DNA of 64,000 bases from Epiperipatus broadwayi (GCA_028023455.1 JAQFVV010000152.1:1674001-1738000); one strand, 5' to 3'; counted from the first letter of the stretch, positions 24,914-38,924 are shown. Notes: generated by a model not told the origin, from the letters alone. Numbers and translations: made by a program.

Positions 24914-26389
24914 GTAAATTATATCTAATAGTTGTTCAAAGATAAATATATTATATAATTTACTACCTTAATATATTTTATTATTACACATGTTTATGTA
25001 TATGTTTGTATAAGAATATGTAAACATATGCTTCTTTCTTCAGTATATTAAATTTATTTTTTTAAAGAAAACATAATATATTGCATTTTGTTTAAACAAA
25101 CATCATTTATACATATAATTACTTTAAATTAGAATCATAGTACAAATAATACTCACATATACTTAAATCATAATCATTATCAACTGAAATTATTGTAAGA
25201 AAAACAGTATCAATTGATTTTCTAGGAGCTGTGTATTTCAATATTAGTACATTATCTATTTATTGTGGATAGAATCTTTCAATTACTTTTAAAAAATTAC
25301 CTTTTTAATTTTCTTCTTTTTATGATGTCCTTCTTCATAAAATATTTATGTTTCTTCGAAGTTAAATTTAAAATTACAAAAATTTTCATGATCTAATACA
25401 TAAAAGCAATATTAGATTGGATCATTTTATTTTTTTTTTTCTAAAAAACATTTTGATTCTCTTATGTATGCTTTTTTGCTCTTGCATAAAAATTTTTATT
25501 TTTTTTTATTTAGGTATAGTTTTTTGTAATTATAATTAATTTACATTTGGAGAGTATTAAATCAAATGTTATATACCATCAAATATTTTTAAATAAACTT
25601 CAAGTGATTACTATATTTATGTTTAATAACCTATAATGTGATAGGGATGATGGTGATGAAACCTGATCACAAGATTGTAACAGCTTGCCCTGTCCATAAA
25701 ATTATACATTCATAAATATAAATATTTTTGTTTAGTCTGTTCAATTTAAAGAATCAAAATAGAGAGTTGAAAATAATATAGAAATATATCTGTAGTCTTG
25801 TACACATATATACACACATATAATGGTAATAAATTATTATTTAAAGTAATAAAGTTTATTATTCAAAATATTAATTTGTTTTACAGAAAAATAAAGAAAA
25901 AGATGTACTTTTCTTTTTATTTTAATCAGTATGCAATTAAAAATTATATTTTCATTTTTTTTTATTAGATAAAGATGTGATTTAATATTAAAAACTGGAA
26001 TATAAATATTGAAAAATTTTTACTTATTAGTATTTTTATATTGTTTTTCACAAAGCTACAGCCAGTATTGATTAGATCAGGAGTATTCAACATAATCAAT
26101 AGCACTCAGTAATTAATTTAATGTCATAGTACTTCCTTTTTTTAAAAAAAAAATATATCTTTATTTTATGATCCTATTTTATAATTTTTTTTATTCAATT
26201 TGAAATGTATAGTCAATATTTAGAATTAATGTCTCCACAGAATTCTGTAATTTCTGTTGAATGTTGGCTTGCAAAATAATTTTGTGTTACAATTGGGTGT
26301 ATGCTCTAAGTATAACCATTTTCTAATGAAACCATGAAATCATCTTGATTGTAAGACCACCTTCATACTAAACACAAAGATAAAAGTGA
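24914..26389. other. Intron 3 of the FABP gene, proximal part
   Basis: AT-rich sequence with no recognised gene or repeat. The intron as a whole spans 24914-44654 (19,741 bp) and contains the elements listed below up to exon 4. Confidence 0.6.
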
Positions 26390-27885
26390 ACAATGGATAG
26401 AATATTTTAAAGATATTTATGAATAATTTAAAAAATTTAATACCATAACCTCGACATTTGAAAAGTATTAAAGAAAACCAAAGATGGACACATAGCAAGT
26501 TATCAGATATCTGAACTTATTGTTAAAAATGGGTGAGCCTGTATTATTGGAGAAAACTTACTAAAACCATGTTCTGAAGAACTTTTATTGGCAAAGATGC
26601 ATCAGGACCCAGCCAATATCCTAAAAAATTTGCCAATGGGTGATAAGACAATTAGATGGCAGATTGATAAGCAAAAGCAACTTATTTATATGCTTTCAAA
26701 CAAAATTATTTTTTAGGAAAGTACATGAATCAACAGTTGTTGATAATAATGCTCTTTTAATGGTATATGTTTTTTATTTTAATGAAAATAGTTCACTACA
26801 AGAAGGAATTCTGTTTTCCAGTAATCTTATTACAGATATAAAATGTATATCCATTTATACTACAATTCAGTCATATCTTGAAAAACAAAACATATCATTA
26901 ATAAATTGCTTGTGCAACAGATAGAACACCTGATTGACCACTATCAAGGGTTTTTAGCACGGTTGAAGAAAGAAATTCCTAATATATTATGCATCCATTG
27001 CATTATTTGCAGGCAACATCTTGCTGCAAACTGTAAATAGTTCCAGTTTAGATTTATTTTTAACAATTATCAATTAACAAGATTAAATCTAATGGAAAAA
27101 TGATTGAATATTCAGGCAATTTTGTAAGGATTATGATGAATCATATGTCCTATTAATTCTTCATATAGAAGTGCAATGATTATCGAGAGAATACTGCCCT
27201 ACACATTTTCTGAAATTATATGTAACTATCTTAGAGTTTTTGAAAATGCTAAAGAAGTCGATATGTGCCAGAAATTAAAAACATACAAAAATGATTTTCT
27301 TTTACTTAGCTGATATATTTATTAAATTAAATGTTGTTAATTTACATCTCCAAAGAAACATTAGGACTCTTATTGAATGCAAAAAAATTGTCTATTTCAG
27401 ACAAAATATGATGAATAATGAAATGAATCAGTTTTCTAAGTTGTTGACAATCAAAGATGATCTTATAGCTAATTTTTGGAAACATATAGTAGTCATCTTT
27501 ATACACTCAAACTTGACTTGGAAATCTATTTTCAAGATATCACCTTGGAAGTAGATGCATGGATAAAATCCCTATTTAATGTAAATATAACTGAAATTGA
27601 AAATATATTGAAAGAAGAGTTATTACAACTAAAATATGTCATTAAGAGTAAAATAAATTTCAATGAAGGAAGATACCTACAACTGTGGCAAAATGAAACA
27701 ATTTCCGAGCTATATTCATATTTAAAGAATAACATATTTTTACTCATAGTAGTTTTTCCAACCTTATGTTTGGTGGAAGCAGAATTTAGCATTGCAAACA
27801 AACTTTTAACCAATGAGAGAAATCACTTGGAAGTACAAGAAAGAGAAGACTGATTATTTTTGACAAAACTAAAACAAGAAAAACA
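26390..27885 (+). pseudogene. hAT-family transposase remnant (ZBED5/SCAND3-like)
   Basis: Translation in shifting + frames gives an ordered series of hAT transposase fragments. Near 26490-26640 they include QISELIVKNG, IGENLLKPCSEELL, ANILKNLPMGDKTIRWQID; from 26900 HYQGFLARLKKEIPNILCIH; near 27200 LPYTFSEI; and at 27690-27850 SELYSYLKNN..LLIVVFPT..LVEAEFSIANKLL, the hAT C-terminal dimerisation block. These resemble the domesticated ZBED5-like branch. At least four stops or frameshifts interrupt it, and the N-terminal BED finger is not visible. It lies inside FABP intron 3, same strand. I judge it non-functional transposon debris, not a domesticated gene. Confidence 0.8.
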
Positions 27886-28130
27886 CTCCATACAGTAGTG
27901 CCATTCAGAGCAAACTAGAATAATCAATGGATGCTAGAAGACTTGTGCATAAAATCCCTATTTAGTGCCTACTCATCCAATATCCCCAGACAAGTTTCTA
28001 GCAAAAGCCACAAGCTAGAAACTAGTCTGGGGATATTGGATGAGTAGGCACTAGATAGGAATTTTATGTATAAGCCTTCTGGCATACATTGATTATTCTA
28101 GCTTGCACTGAGTGGCACTACTGTGTGGAG
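27886..28130. repeat. 245-bp palindrome at the hAT 3' side
   Basis: CTCCATACAGTAGTG (27886) pairs with CACTACTGTGTGGAG (ending 28130). The arms continue through AATAATCAATG.ATGC.AGAAG, AAAATCC, GTGCCTACTCATCCAATATC and CCAGAC.AGTTTCTAGC around a short centre near 28008. One arm matches the single-armed copy at 10325-10515. Beyond the right arm the sequence continues to AAATGGTGATCATGTGATG (about 28190), which is shared by other dispersed copies. Confidence 0.8.
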
Positions 28131-30900
28131 AGTTTTGCCTGTTTTAATAACAGTTATGAGCAAGCATAAAAAATGGTGATCATGTGATGAAAACTAAAAC
28201 TAAACATAAACTAACCAACAATCTCATTATAAGTATTTTCTACTAAACATTTATTTTTTTATATAATAAATATGCAGTTATTTAATATATTTATTCTAAT
28301 AAACAATATATACATAATAATGAGTTCTGTTGTTGCATTAGTTCAGTTTTAAATTTTATTTTATGTCTCTAAGTATGATTGGCATATTTGTATTGCTTAC
28401 TTCCTATATCTTATTCTATGATTACTTCTCAATATCATTTTTGAATAAAGTTATGTTCTGTAGTAATACTATCAAATTTTATGTTAGGTGGATAATAGAC
28501 ATTGTAATCTTTCCAAAATATATCAAAGTGGATGATAAACAAAAATGATTGAAGGCTCCTGGATTAGATCATTTATTTTCAGTAACATTTTTTGTTATTT
28601 TGTAACCTTTTATTATTAATTAACTAAAAAAAAAAATTTTCTGGTAAATAAATTAATATTTATACAAACTGGGATTCTTAAACATTATTTTTATATAACT
28701 ATAAAAAAAAGATAGTTGTTTTTTGGAGAACAATCTTTCTTGTTGCAAAAACAAAGCAAGAATAATTGTTTTGTTTTGTTGGGTTTTTTTTTTGGCAAAA
28801 AAGAAGGGATTGATTTGAGGAGAGGTTTGATTTGCTTTGGTAAAAAATATTTTTTAGTCAAGACAGTGATTTTCCATGGAGAAAAAGACATATCATGTTT
28901 AAAAAGCTATCTGTGTTTTTAGAAAAAAATTAAATGAAAACAATTTGAGTAGAAGCCATCTTAAGAAAATTTTAGATTAACGATATCAGAACTATATATG
29001 TAAAATTAATCATTGAGTGTATTAATCAATCTAAAAAAAACAATTTATTATTACTAGTAGCTCAAAATATTCCATAACCATAATGCTTATGAATAAATGG
29101 ATTTAAGAAAGCAAAATGGAGTAGGTGTGCCATAGTGCATTACTCCTATCATCATCATGTGATTTGTTGCTGTCTGTTAAAAACATATCTATCTATAAAA
29201 AAGTAGTAAAAAGGTGTTTAATGTAAAAATCCTTTGATCCTTGGAAACACTGTTTTTACAATGCACATGAAAATGTTTGAAGACCTGCGCCTGTCCTCAA
29301 TGAAAAAAGAGTAAAGAATGGAATGCTACTTAGTTTTGATTATTCACTTATTATCTTTCTCTTCTGAGATAGACTAACTCCAAATGTTTATTTACTGTTA
29401 TAATTTATATGTAAAAGAAACACCTGAGAAATAAGGTTATTTATTTATTATAAATATCAAATTTGATTCTCAATTTTTAATTTGTTGTATAAATGTAGCA
29501 GTTGGCAATTTGAATCAAATTTCTGTTTCATTAAGTTTTTTAATATAGGATTAAATTAAATATATCCACACATTGATAAAGGTCTGCCTTTATAATCAGT
29601 TTAAGTCAAATTTATTTTAGTTTTAAAGAGATACCAAAAATTTTTTTTAACTAATGTATTTCAAATAAATCTATTTTAGAATTTAATAATAATCTATAAA
29701 ACATTTACTCTGTTATTTTTTATCAATTAAAGCTCGTGGAAAAACAATTTCTTTTTTAAGCCTTGTTACTGGTTTTGAAAATGTTGAATTTCAATGAATA
29801 ATATGTTAAGTGTCATCTATAAACATGTATATTTATTTAATTAAAATTTATAAACCTAATGAATGAAAATAATTACTTGCTTACTTAATTAGAGAATTGT
29901 GCAAACAGGTAATTATTGGCTTGTTAATAATAATAAAAAAGTAAATGAGTGGGCTTGTTAATTAAAAAAGGTGTTGTGCAAAAGTCAAGGATATAAAAAA
30001 GAGCAGCCCAGAAAATAATTCCTTCTGCTTTTATTCATTTTTGATTCTGTTTCTTTTTGTGGTCACTGCTTATGGCCTGGTAAAACATAATATATACTGA
30101 ATCTATATTACTAGCCAAGTTAAAAAGCACGAGTAGCTAGGCACTTGGAAAATGAACTTCACTTCTCCATCATGTACCTTATAACCATTAAGATGTCCAA
30201 TTTTGTTTGCTGAGTTTGATTCAACATGTTGCCAATTGTCTTCATGTATGCAGCTCAATAGGCATGCTTCTCAACAGTAAAAAAAGGTACAAGTTCATGA
30301 CAAATCTACTTAAAACATAAACCAATTGTGACCAAGATTGAAAATTGATAAACGTAAAACTTCACTAGCAAATCACTAAAGAAATCTATTGTAATGTTTT
30401 TTACGTTTTGGGTTAGGTCTTCAATTACGCCCTAGAATGCGTGAGTTAATCAAGCTATTAAGAAAAAAAATATTTCGTTCATATTTCTAAAAACATATAT
30501 TTCCTGATTAACTCGACCTAATAATTATTACGATTTGAATTGCTGTCAGAATCAATTTTTAATTTATAAAAGAGGACTCCAAAGTCGTTACACTTACTGT
30601 TTCTGCGTCAAGTACATCGTAACATATAAAGCAATAATTACAAGATCGGGCTTAAGATTTCCTGTCAATTTATTTTAAGAAAATATCCCTCCTGGACTTA
30701 ATTAAGAAATAAGCAGATTGGTAAGGTAATATATACACTACTCTAAAACTAAATAAATGCTAACCCTCAAAATTAATAACGTAACTAACTAAAAATTAAG
30801 CATGTACAAGGTTTACTTTAGCGACCACAGCATAAAAATCATGTTCGCCCTCTAGTTTTCAAAATTAGAAGTAAATTATTATTCGAAAAACTTACGTATA
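28131..30900. other. Intronic AT-rich DNA
   Basis: No gene recognised. 28700-28900 is T/A homopolymer-rich. Near 29985-30010 AAGGATATAAAAAAGAGC resembles a TATA region of an LTR, without other LTR landmarks. Confidence 0.45.
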
Positions 30901-31230
30901 TGCTACTATATTACAATTTATATTTAAGTTGAGTATACATATGGATGTGTATTTATAGATGTATATGTGGATTTATATATATATGTCTATGCGTGTATGT
31001 GTATCTGTGTATATATATATGTATGTTTAAAAGATGTATGTGCATATATTTGGCTATGCATATATATATATATGTAGGTATGGAATTTATATATATGTCT
31101 AGGGGTGATGTAGATCTATATATGTATATGTATGAAGGGAATATATGTGTATATTTTGATATATGTGTGTATTATATATATATGTAAAATGATGGTTATG
31201 TATTGTTTTTATATATGTGAAATGGTGGTT
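30901..31230. repeat. Degenerate TATG/TA microsatellite
   Basis: Dense TATATATGT, TGTGTA and TATGTATG runs with little other content. The 80-codon frame inside it is a by-product of the repeat. Confidence 0.85.
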
Positions 31231-31249
31231 ATGTATTTATATTATTCAA

Positions 31250-31345
31250 ATATTGTAGCTCTGATGAAGACTACTGGACAGTTGAAACTGTAGGGAAAAT
31301 AAAGAAGTTTTTAAGAAAATTTGTTTGCATTAAAGTGTATATGAA
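31250..31345 (+). repeat. Retroelement 3'-end-like fragment
   Basis: CTGATGAAGACTACTGGACA, GTTGAAACTGTAGGGAAAATAAAGAAG resembles the CTGATGAAG...GAAAC...AATAAAG ending of many RTE- or Penelope-type elements. Only this terminal segment is present, adjacent to a microsatellite. Confidence 0.4.
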
Positions 31346-34300
31346 AAAACTGTTAAAAGCAATATATATATATATGTCATATAAAGTTGCTAAAGTTTCA
31401 GGGAAGAAGTGGATTTATTAAGATGTAGTGATCAAAATAAAAATAAGTTTTTGGAAGTGAAGGTATAATTTTTATCTATTATATTTCTGATAAGAAGTGA
31501 TGAAAATATAAAAAGATTATCTGTTTCACTAAAGAAAGAAACCCAAAATAAGCAGATTTTTTTCACTACATTTCCATTTCCTTTAATTTTCTTGTTTTTT
31601 AAAATCTTGATTGTCTGTTTTATTAGTGAACTCATATCCTAAATTTAGCACACCAATTGTGTCTTCTAGTCACACATAAAAGGCAATAAGTTCTTTGAAT
31701 TATGTTCATTAATAAACAAGAATAAAATTTAATATATGCAAAAAGAGATTACAATGTTTGTTCTTTGTGACTGATCTGTACATCTTAGTGGCAGCATTGT
31801 TGGTATTTGTGTTGGTTATCTGCATAGATTTCTCAATCCAAGTTTTTTCTCTATTTGTGTTCATGTTAGATCTAATCACTATAAGTAAGTTCTCTATGGC
31901 CTAGAACAATCGTAGAGTGGCAGATTTTGGGGCTCAAGATTCATAAATCATAGCCCCAACTCGGTCACTTCTGGTCTCAAATTTTTTATGAATATCTTAA
32001 CAATAAACTATTTGAATTATATTTTTCTGTGAGAAACTAAAAATCATAAAACCTGGTTTACATCCATACAGATCTTCATCCCACAGTCTATCAATAAAGG
32101 TTGAAAATGTTAAGAATGATGATTAACAATTTGATTTAAAAATTAATCTTTGGAAATTTTAACTACTTTATGTTTTTTGATAAAATACTTCACTTAGAAG
32201 TCTGTTTACATTTATCTTACAAAGAGTTCACCTTATACAAAATAAAAAGGAAAAGACTGGAGCAGTATAAGGTTTTAAAAAAATTATAGATTGAATAAAT
32301 GCCTTGCATGGATGACAAAATAGTCGAATCTAGAATTCATAATCTATGAATCACAGTTCAGTCTGTTATTTCCAGGAGTTCAAATGTTTTATGAAGTTCT
32401 TAATTATAAATCATTTAATTATATTTTTTAATGTACAAATAAAATGTTTTAAATATTAGATCAAATTCATCATGATTTATCTATGTGTATTTATTATACC
32501 TGCTTAGATTGGAGCTATATGTTACAGTATATAAAAAAATAAAAAGTTTATTGATCTTATTTAATTTTATTTGACTTGATTTATGGATAATGGAGGTGTT
32601 GAATTATAAATTTTAACTAGGTAACCAAGGCAACTTAATATTTTAAAATAATATTATTTATTATTAATATTAGCATCAAATTATAAATTGATTGCAATCA
32701 ATTTTAGGGGAAAATATAAATAAGTGAATAGATAAATAGATACTAGAAAATAATTAAGTGAATCATAAAAGAAATCACTTGAATAAAATCATTATTATTA
32801 CTTATTTTGTGTCCATTTTGTTATTACATTCACAATAACAACTTACTTATTACAAAATTAAATATTTCATATTTTATATATGTTTATTTATTAATTTATT
32901 GGAATATATTATTAAAGATATATGTTAAAAATATATATTCATTAAAAGGTATAGAAAATATCGTGTGAATTCTTTATTTTTAGTTGAAAATGAAAAACAA
33001 TATTGAAATTGGAAAACAGGAATTTTTTTTTATTATTGTACCAAACGTTTTCTAAAAATCTTCATTTTTTATGTGCTGTAAAAAACAATTTTCATTCACC
33101 AAAGAGTAACCATTGAGTATGATTGAACAGTTGTCTTAGTACCATTAACATTAGCAAAGAGAGGTTGTAAATAAAACTGAAATGCTTTAACTCTAGTCTT
33201 ATAATTTTTGCCATTTTTAGAACTGCTTTAACATTCATCTTTAAAAATTATTAATTTTACTTTAAAAGTGATTAATTTCTAAAATAACGGAAGAAAAAAA
33301 AATTTAATTGTCTACCTGTTCAATTGAAGGCAGGTCATTGATAGGATTCCAGAGGAAATGGCAAAATGTATTATAAAAAAAAAATCAAAATTCGTCATAT
33401 TGCAAGTAAATTATAAAATATTCCATTGTTAAAATCTGGGATTTCATCTAGGTATTTGTGAATACAAATCCCATGATATGGATATGGATATTATATTTTT
33501 AATGAATGAATTTCACAAGATTGATTAATTCAACTTCCATGGGATATTAAGCAATTGAAAGTTCACTTTACGGACTTGGGAAAATGCTACTGTTATTCAT
33601 TTGGACCGTAACTGGATTTTATCAATGAAAAAACATATCATCATATATCATTGCAAATAAAAGTAGAATACCAGTGGTGTATAGCGTTGCCTCATCTAAC
33701 TAACTAGTCTTTATAAAATAAATTGGACATATATTTGAATGGAAAGGAAAGGTATTGGAATAAAAGATATCCAATTATTATTATTCGTACTTGTCTTCCC
33801 TACTTCAAGCAGAATAGTTTCTATACATTGAAATCAAAACAAAAACTTCAGGAGCTACAATGAAACTGTAGGTAAAAGGAAGAATGAGATGTTTCACTTA
33901 AGTGTTATGATATCTGTATAGATTTTTCAAAAAAATATGTTTTGTTCATATTTCCATTTTAAAATGTAGGATCAAATAATATGAATATGTTATTCTATGA
34001 TAAGCTATCTACATAATAAAATGTTGAAGAGATTCATTTTTTTAGTTTAAACTTTTATTTGATGATATAGATTAATTCGCGACTTGATGTTTTTAAATAT
34101 ATATATATTTAATTTAAAATTTAACTGGGGGATAGTCATATAGAAGGGTTTAAATACAATAGATTTTCATGTTGGTTTAATTATTTAAAAATTATATTAA
34201 TGAATAAATAAAAATCAATTTTATTTGATCACATTATATACATATTCGAGTTAAAGTCTAGGTTACCTCTCCTTCAGTTTATATATATATATATATTATA

Positions 34301-35940
34301 CTGCCATACAACACACTTCTCAGTTTCATATATATATATATATTTATGATTCATTATTGATTTTTATAGGGTAATAGACTATCAAATTAATTATATTTTA
34401 AAGAGAAATTGTATTTTTTTAACTAGCTATGATTTCAATCATTTGTATACATCATTTGTTTTTGTTTTTTATTTGTATTAATGTCGTTATCAATTCTTAT
34501 TACAACTCAATAAATTTAAAGTTAATTGAAATATGATAGACTTGTCTAATTGTTTTATAAGTCTGCAAACCAGTTTATAATAATAGGTTTATAGAACATA
34601 AATTTCATCATTGAATCATAATCTAAAAATCAAACCAACATTAGGAAGTGAAATAGAGTTATATACACGTATATTTTATTATAGTCAAAATAAGAGTCAT
34701 AGATAAATTCATAGATCTCTTAAGCTTGTAAGTTATTAACAGTGAGGATTTCCAATTCCTCTACAAGCTTTATGATAAATGCTTAGCCAGAGCCAGAACT
34801 TAAAATTTCATGCTATCATTACATTGAAATAGTTGTTTGCTTTATGTGAGTTAACACCAGTTGTATAAATAATTTCATTAGTTCATGGTTAATTATTAAC
34901 AGCTTAATTATCTCTAAACTTTTTTGAGGTTCATTGTAAAGGTTATTAACTACTAATATCAATGTTTATCTTTGATTTAAAATAAAAGCAAATAATTATT
35001 TTATATAGTTTAATTGTTATAAAATCCATTTTAATAATTGATTGACCTGAGATTTAAGATAGATGTATAGGATTAGTTGATCGGATTAGTTGATTATGAT
35101 TCAGTAAATATCCAATAGAAACCTACTGTATATCTGATATAATGATATGATTGGATATTATAAATGCAAGGTTATCTAATAAGTTTATTAATAATGTGTT
35201 CTTGTAGAGTGTTTTATTTTAATACATAATTTAAGCAATGATTGTATATTGATATAAAGTAGAGTATGTATAGGTTAATATTATTTAACATTTTATTAAA
35301 CTTCATATAAAACTGATTAATGGCTTTGTTTATTTAAACATTAGAGATATTGTAAGTTTATAAAACATTCTCTGTTATTATAACCATTTAGGAATTAGTT
35401 TATCTAGATAGGGATTGTCATTAAATTTTAATGTAAATTTACATTACTATATGTAATATTTGATTAGTAAAGTATATCAGAACTTAGTTATTCATTGATT
35501 TGGATTTGGTTTCATCCAATAATAAATTAAATAGAAATTTTAGGCATATATCATTGCTTAGGACGATATATGATTTCACTGCTTATTATAATTTATTTTG
35601 GGATAATGAATAGATTTGGTGATATCTGAAGTGATGGTCTTGTTTATTTTCTTTTGTTTTAAATGCTATCTGAACAAATTAGGTTTTAATAAAGATTGTC
35701 ATCAGTATTTTACTTTAGTGTAATAGACCCTCTAAATAATTAAGTATTGAAAATACTATTATCGCATAGTGTAACTAACGACTGAGCTAGATAATTTTTA
35801 CAGGTTATAACAGAATTACTATTTATTGGTACATAATTTGCTTTACTATAAATAATATATAAACCATAATGGTATTTCTTCAGTATCTTTTATTTCATTT
35901 TGTGTCAGTAATAAGTGGTTATGGAGAAACCTATAGGGAA
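31346..35940. other. Intronic AT-rich DNA with a diverged 395-bp-offset duplication
   Basis: About 100 bp near 31930-32035 (AGATTCATAAATCA, CTGGTCTCAAATTTTTTATGAA, TTGAATTATATTTT) recurs diverged near 32325-32430 (AGAATTCATAATCTATGAATCA, AGGAGTTCAAATGTTTTATGAA, TTTAATTATATTTT). TA microsatellites lie at 34280-34300 and 34330-34345. No gene recognised. Confidence 0.45.
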
Positions 35941-36260
35941 ATTTATTTTGTTTCATTACAAATGCTGACCAAACCAGTGGAGAGATAATGGTGTAGAAGA
36001 TCAATTATTATCCTGTTACAAAATGGCTACCCAATTGAGGACCATTGATGATCATGTACAGGTAGCAATCATTACAAAATGACACTTAATGTTTAGGCTA
36101 GATTTATATTATTTTAAATAGTTTCTCAATTCCTGGGGCATTCTAAAGTTTTTTTATTCTCACCCGATATTCTAATTTTTATTCCATTACAAAATGGCTC
36201 CCAAATCTATGGGGCTATTATTTAGAGGGTAGCATCATTATTCCATTGCAATATATATAT
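35941..36260. repeat. Degenerate ~58-bp minisatellite
   Basis: The motif CATTACAAAATGGCTCCC (and variants such as TGTTACAAAATGGCTACC) starts near 35954, 36013, 36069, 36184 and 36243. Spacings are 59, 57, 115 and 59 bp, so the fourth interval equals two units, with one unit too diverged to show the motif. Units also share a GGTAGCATCATTATTCC-like end. Confidence 0.7.
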
Positions 36261-37293
36261 ATCACATTTTCTGGCTAATTCAGTTTATTGCCGTGATGTG
36301 AATTTACAATAGTGACTAAAATAACTCAGAGTGTCATTGACAACTTTTATTTTCACCAGTTTATAAAAGTGATTAAATAAAATTTTAATTTATGATAACA
36401 TTTATTAATGCTTAATATATTTACATAACTTTTATTATGTGTGGGTTGATCAATAGGAATATCACAAAACCTAATGAGTTTGTTGAAAATAATATGAGAA
36501 TTTTTTTTTACATATTGTTAATTAATGCAGCAAAATTGAAATATTAAGCCCTTAGTAAAAGCTAGAAGATATTTAAAATAATAATTATTTTCAATATTTA
36601 ATTTTGCAAAAAAATTTTTAGGTTGGTCAATTGGTAGGAAATGCTATGCTCAATCTATCACTTAAATGTTTAAAAGTCACAAGATACTGTGAATTGATTA
36701 TATAATAATATAGAAATATGCTTATAAATAATGATTTTTATATTGAGCTATTGGAAAGGTTTTTCTCCATAATAATATATTTAACGATTTTTTTTTTTTG
36801 CCTATTATGATATTGCTGCTATATCGTAAAAAAAAAAAAATAATAAGTCTTCTGTTCATCAGAATGGGCATATGTTTACAAATAATAGCATCATAATCTT
36901 TGATATATAATACATCCTGTATACTTACATTACTTTACAATTTCTTACATCCTATTTTTTATTTGATAGAAACAAATGCCTGGACATAAAAAAAATGCAG
37001 TGTCTTTTGATTGGATTTAAAAAGATTCTTTTACCTGCTTATTGAAAGTACCTTTTCACTGATGTAATAAATTAATTACTGCATCTTAAATTATATATCA
37101 ATATTGAAGCAATCGATGTCTAATCATCATCGATGCTTCATGTTTCACCATCTATACTAACCTCCTAGGGATCCACAATTCAGACCTTCTATAAATATAT
37201 GCTATTCACTCACACACTGTATGCCGAATCATTAGAAAGATTAGTAAAATTAATTTTTATTTAGTAAAAATAAAACAGTAGTTTGAGTGATGC

Positions 37294-37294
<1 letters not shown>
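36261..37294. other. Intronic AT-rich DNA
   Basis: No gene or clear repeat seen apart from homopolymer runs near 36790 and 36830. Confidence 0.45.

Positions 37295-37341
<47 letters not shown>
37295..37341. repeat. (TA)n microsatellite
   Basis: Pure alternating TA over about 47 bp. Confidence 0.95.
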
Positions 37342-37344
<3 letters not shown>

Positions 37345-37429
37345 GACTAAAGCAATAATTTTATTGCTATGTTTATTGCTGGAAAATACATTTGCTTATA
37401 TATTTGTAATTATTTTTATATCTGTGTGT

Positions 37430-37830
37430 ATTTAATGTGACAACAAAGAAGAATGGGGGAGGCTTGAAATGCTAAAATAATCTTTGTTTAAATTCAGCTT
37501 GTTGCCTTTAATTAAAATTGTCAATTGCAATTAAGATCGAAAACAAATCGTTTATCAGTTGTTGTCGAATGATTTAAAATAGCTAAAAATGGTATTTCAA
37601 GCCTTATCTGTATAAAAACATGTTGTTAATTAAATGTTCTTTGTATGGGGATTATAAAAATAGTATATAAAAAGAGCCCATAAGACTTTTTAAGGACAGT
37701 CGGTGATTTTCACTTGATAAGTTAGTTACTTGATAAATCAGTTAGTTACTTTCGTTTGATCAGTCAGTTACTTTTATGTTCCTGATTTAAAAAGTGTTGC
37801 CAGACCATCATTTAAGAAGTCAAGAGAAGT
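37430..37830 (+). mobile_element. LTR-like retrotransposon fragment with TATA box
   Basis: AAAGAAGAATGGGGGAGGC (37445-37463) looks like a polypurine tract followed by TGAAATGC, a possible LTR start. A 10-bp inverted pair, GGCTTGAAAT (37461) and ATTTCAAGCC (37594), flanks the upstream part. A strong TATA box, TATATAAAAAG, is at 37664-37674, and CAGT(C/T)AGTTACTT-type motifs repeat at 37715-37780. I infer a Ty3/gypsy-like solo LTR or 3' LTR, but the downstream boundary and coding genes are not identified. Confidence 0.35.
37664..37674 (+). promoter_or_regulatory. TATA-box-like element in LTR-like sequence
   Basis: TATATAAAAAG followed about 30 bp later by a GC-richer stretch (ACAGTCGGTG), the spacing expected for a Pol II start. 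Activity unknown. Confidence 0.3.
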
Positions 37831-38924
37831 TTAGTGCAATGGAGTGTGAGTAGTGGAGCCATCCACCTTTCTTTTCCTCTCGGAGGACTGTCTACCAGCC
37901 GTAAAATTCCATCTGACTGGCCATATGAGATGATGTAGAATTGCCAACCTGCCTGCCTGCAGCCATGCTGATATCTTAGGTAAAATCATGTAATTTAGAG
38001 CTGCCTTAATACGAACATTCACAGGTGATTTATAATTTGTAGGTAAATTAATTCATAGATCCATTTATGATGTTTTGCTAGTTTTGCTCATAAACTCTCT
38101 CTCTATAATCCTTTATTAATACTTATGTAATTCTAAATATACGTTGCTTTCATGCTTAATTTATGTTTATATAACTTTATGTGGCTCAATTAAATGTATA
38201 CAACTTATTTTGATTAATATATATATTATTTTCTCTAATATGTCGGTATCAATCAATCTCGCGACTTTAATTAAATTCATTAGTAAAATTATATTCATTT
38301 GTTTATTTAAAATAGAAATCGTTCGCTAGGTTGGTTGTATACCTAAAAGTATTTTATTGTGGATGCTTATTTTATTTTGTTGTTTAGTTGCCTTTATAAA
38401 AGATCGTGACACTCAATATAAAATGCCACCTTCTCTTATCATTGCCCAGAGGGCTAATTCTTTAATTAATACATATATGGGAATCAAACTTAAGTGTAAA
38501 TTTCATTAGTTTAATGATATAGAAAAGAGTTATTATTCATTACCATTTGTTAAATGACTCGGGATTGAAAACAGATTATTGCGCAAAAGGTTCGACAGTT
38601 TCCAAGTTTTAAAATAATATATGAAAATTATGTTATAAAATTATATTCATGTCCAATAACATTGCTGGCATACATTTTCCTTTATTCTGATATTTTTATC
38701 TTCTCCATTTCTTGATTGTTTAGTCATTGGGAACGTCTAAAGCTCCCATCCTACTTTTCAAAATTATTCGTAATCAGGGATAATACTTCCTGTGGAACGT
38801 AAAGTTTATGAGGTTTATGTGCTGCAAATGACAGCATATCCAGATCTGGGCTCTCAAACTCAGCCTCTCCTTTGATATCGCTCTGCCAGAATGCACGGAC
38901 ATATCCAATCTAAGTTCATTATAT
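37831..38924. other. Intronic DNA with possible LTR/leader sequence in minus orientation
   Basis: 38350-38413 read on the minus strand gives TGTCACGATCTTTTATA...GCATCCACAAT, which matches 40969-41010 on the + strand. No coding genes recognised; a 63-codon minus frame at 37831 has no known motif. Confidence 0.35.

Noticed and set aside
26390-27885. Domesticated ZBED-type host gene
   Set aside because: Multiple stops and frameshifts, no BED finger and no splice sites that would repair the frame.
30945-31187. 80-codon Cys/Tyr-rich frame that looks like a small secreted cysteine-rich peptide
   Set aside because: It is the translation of a TATG/TGTG microsatellite.
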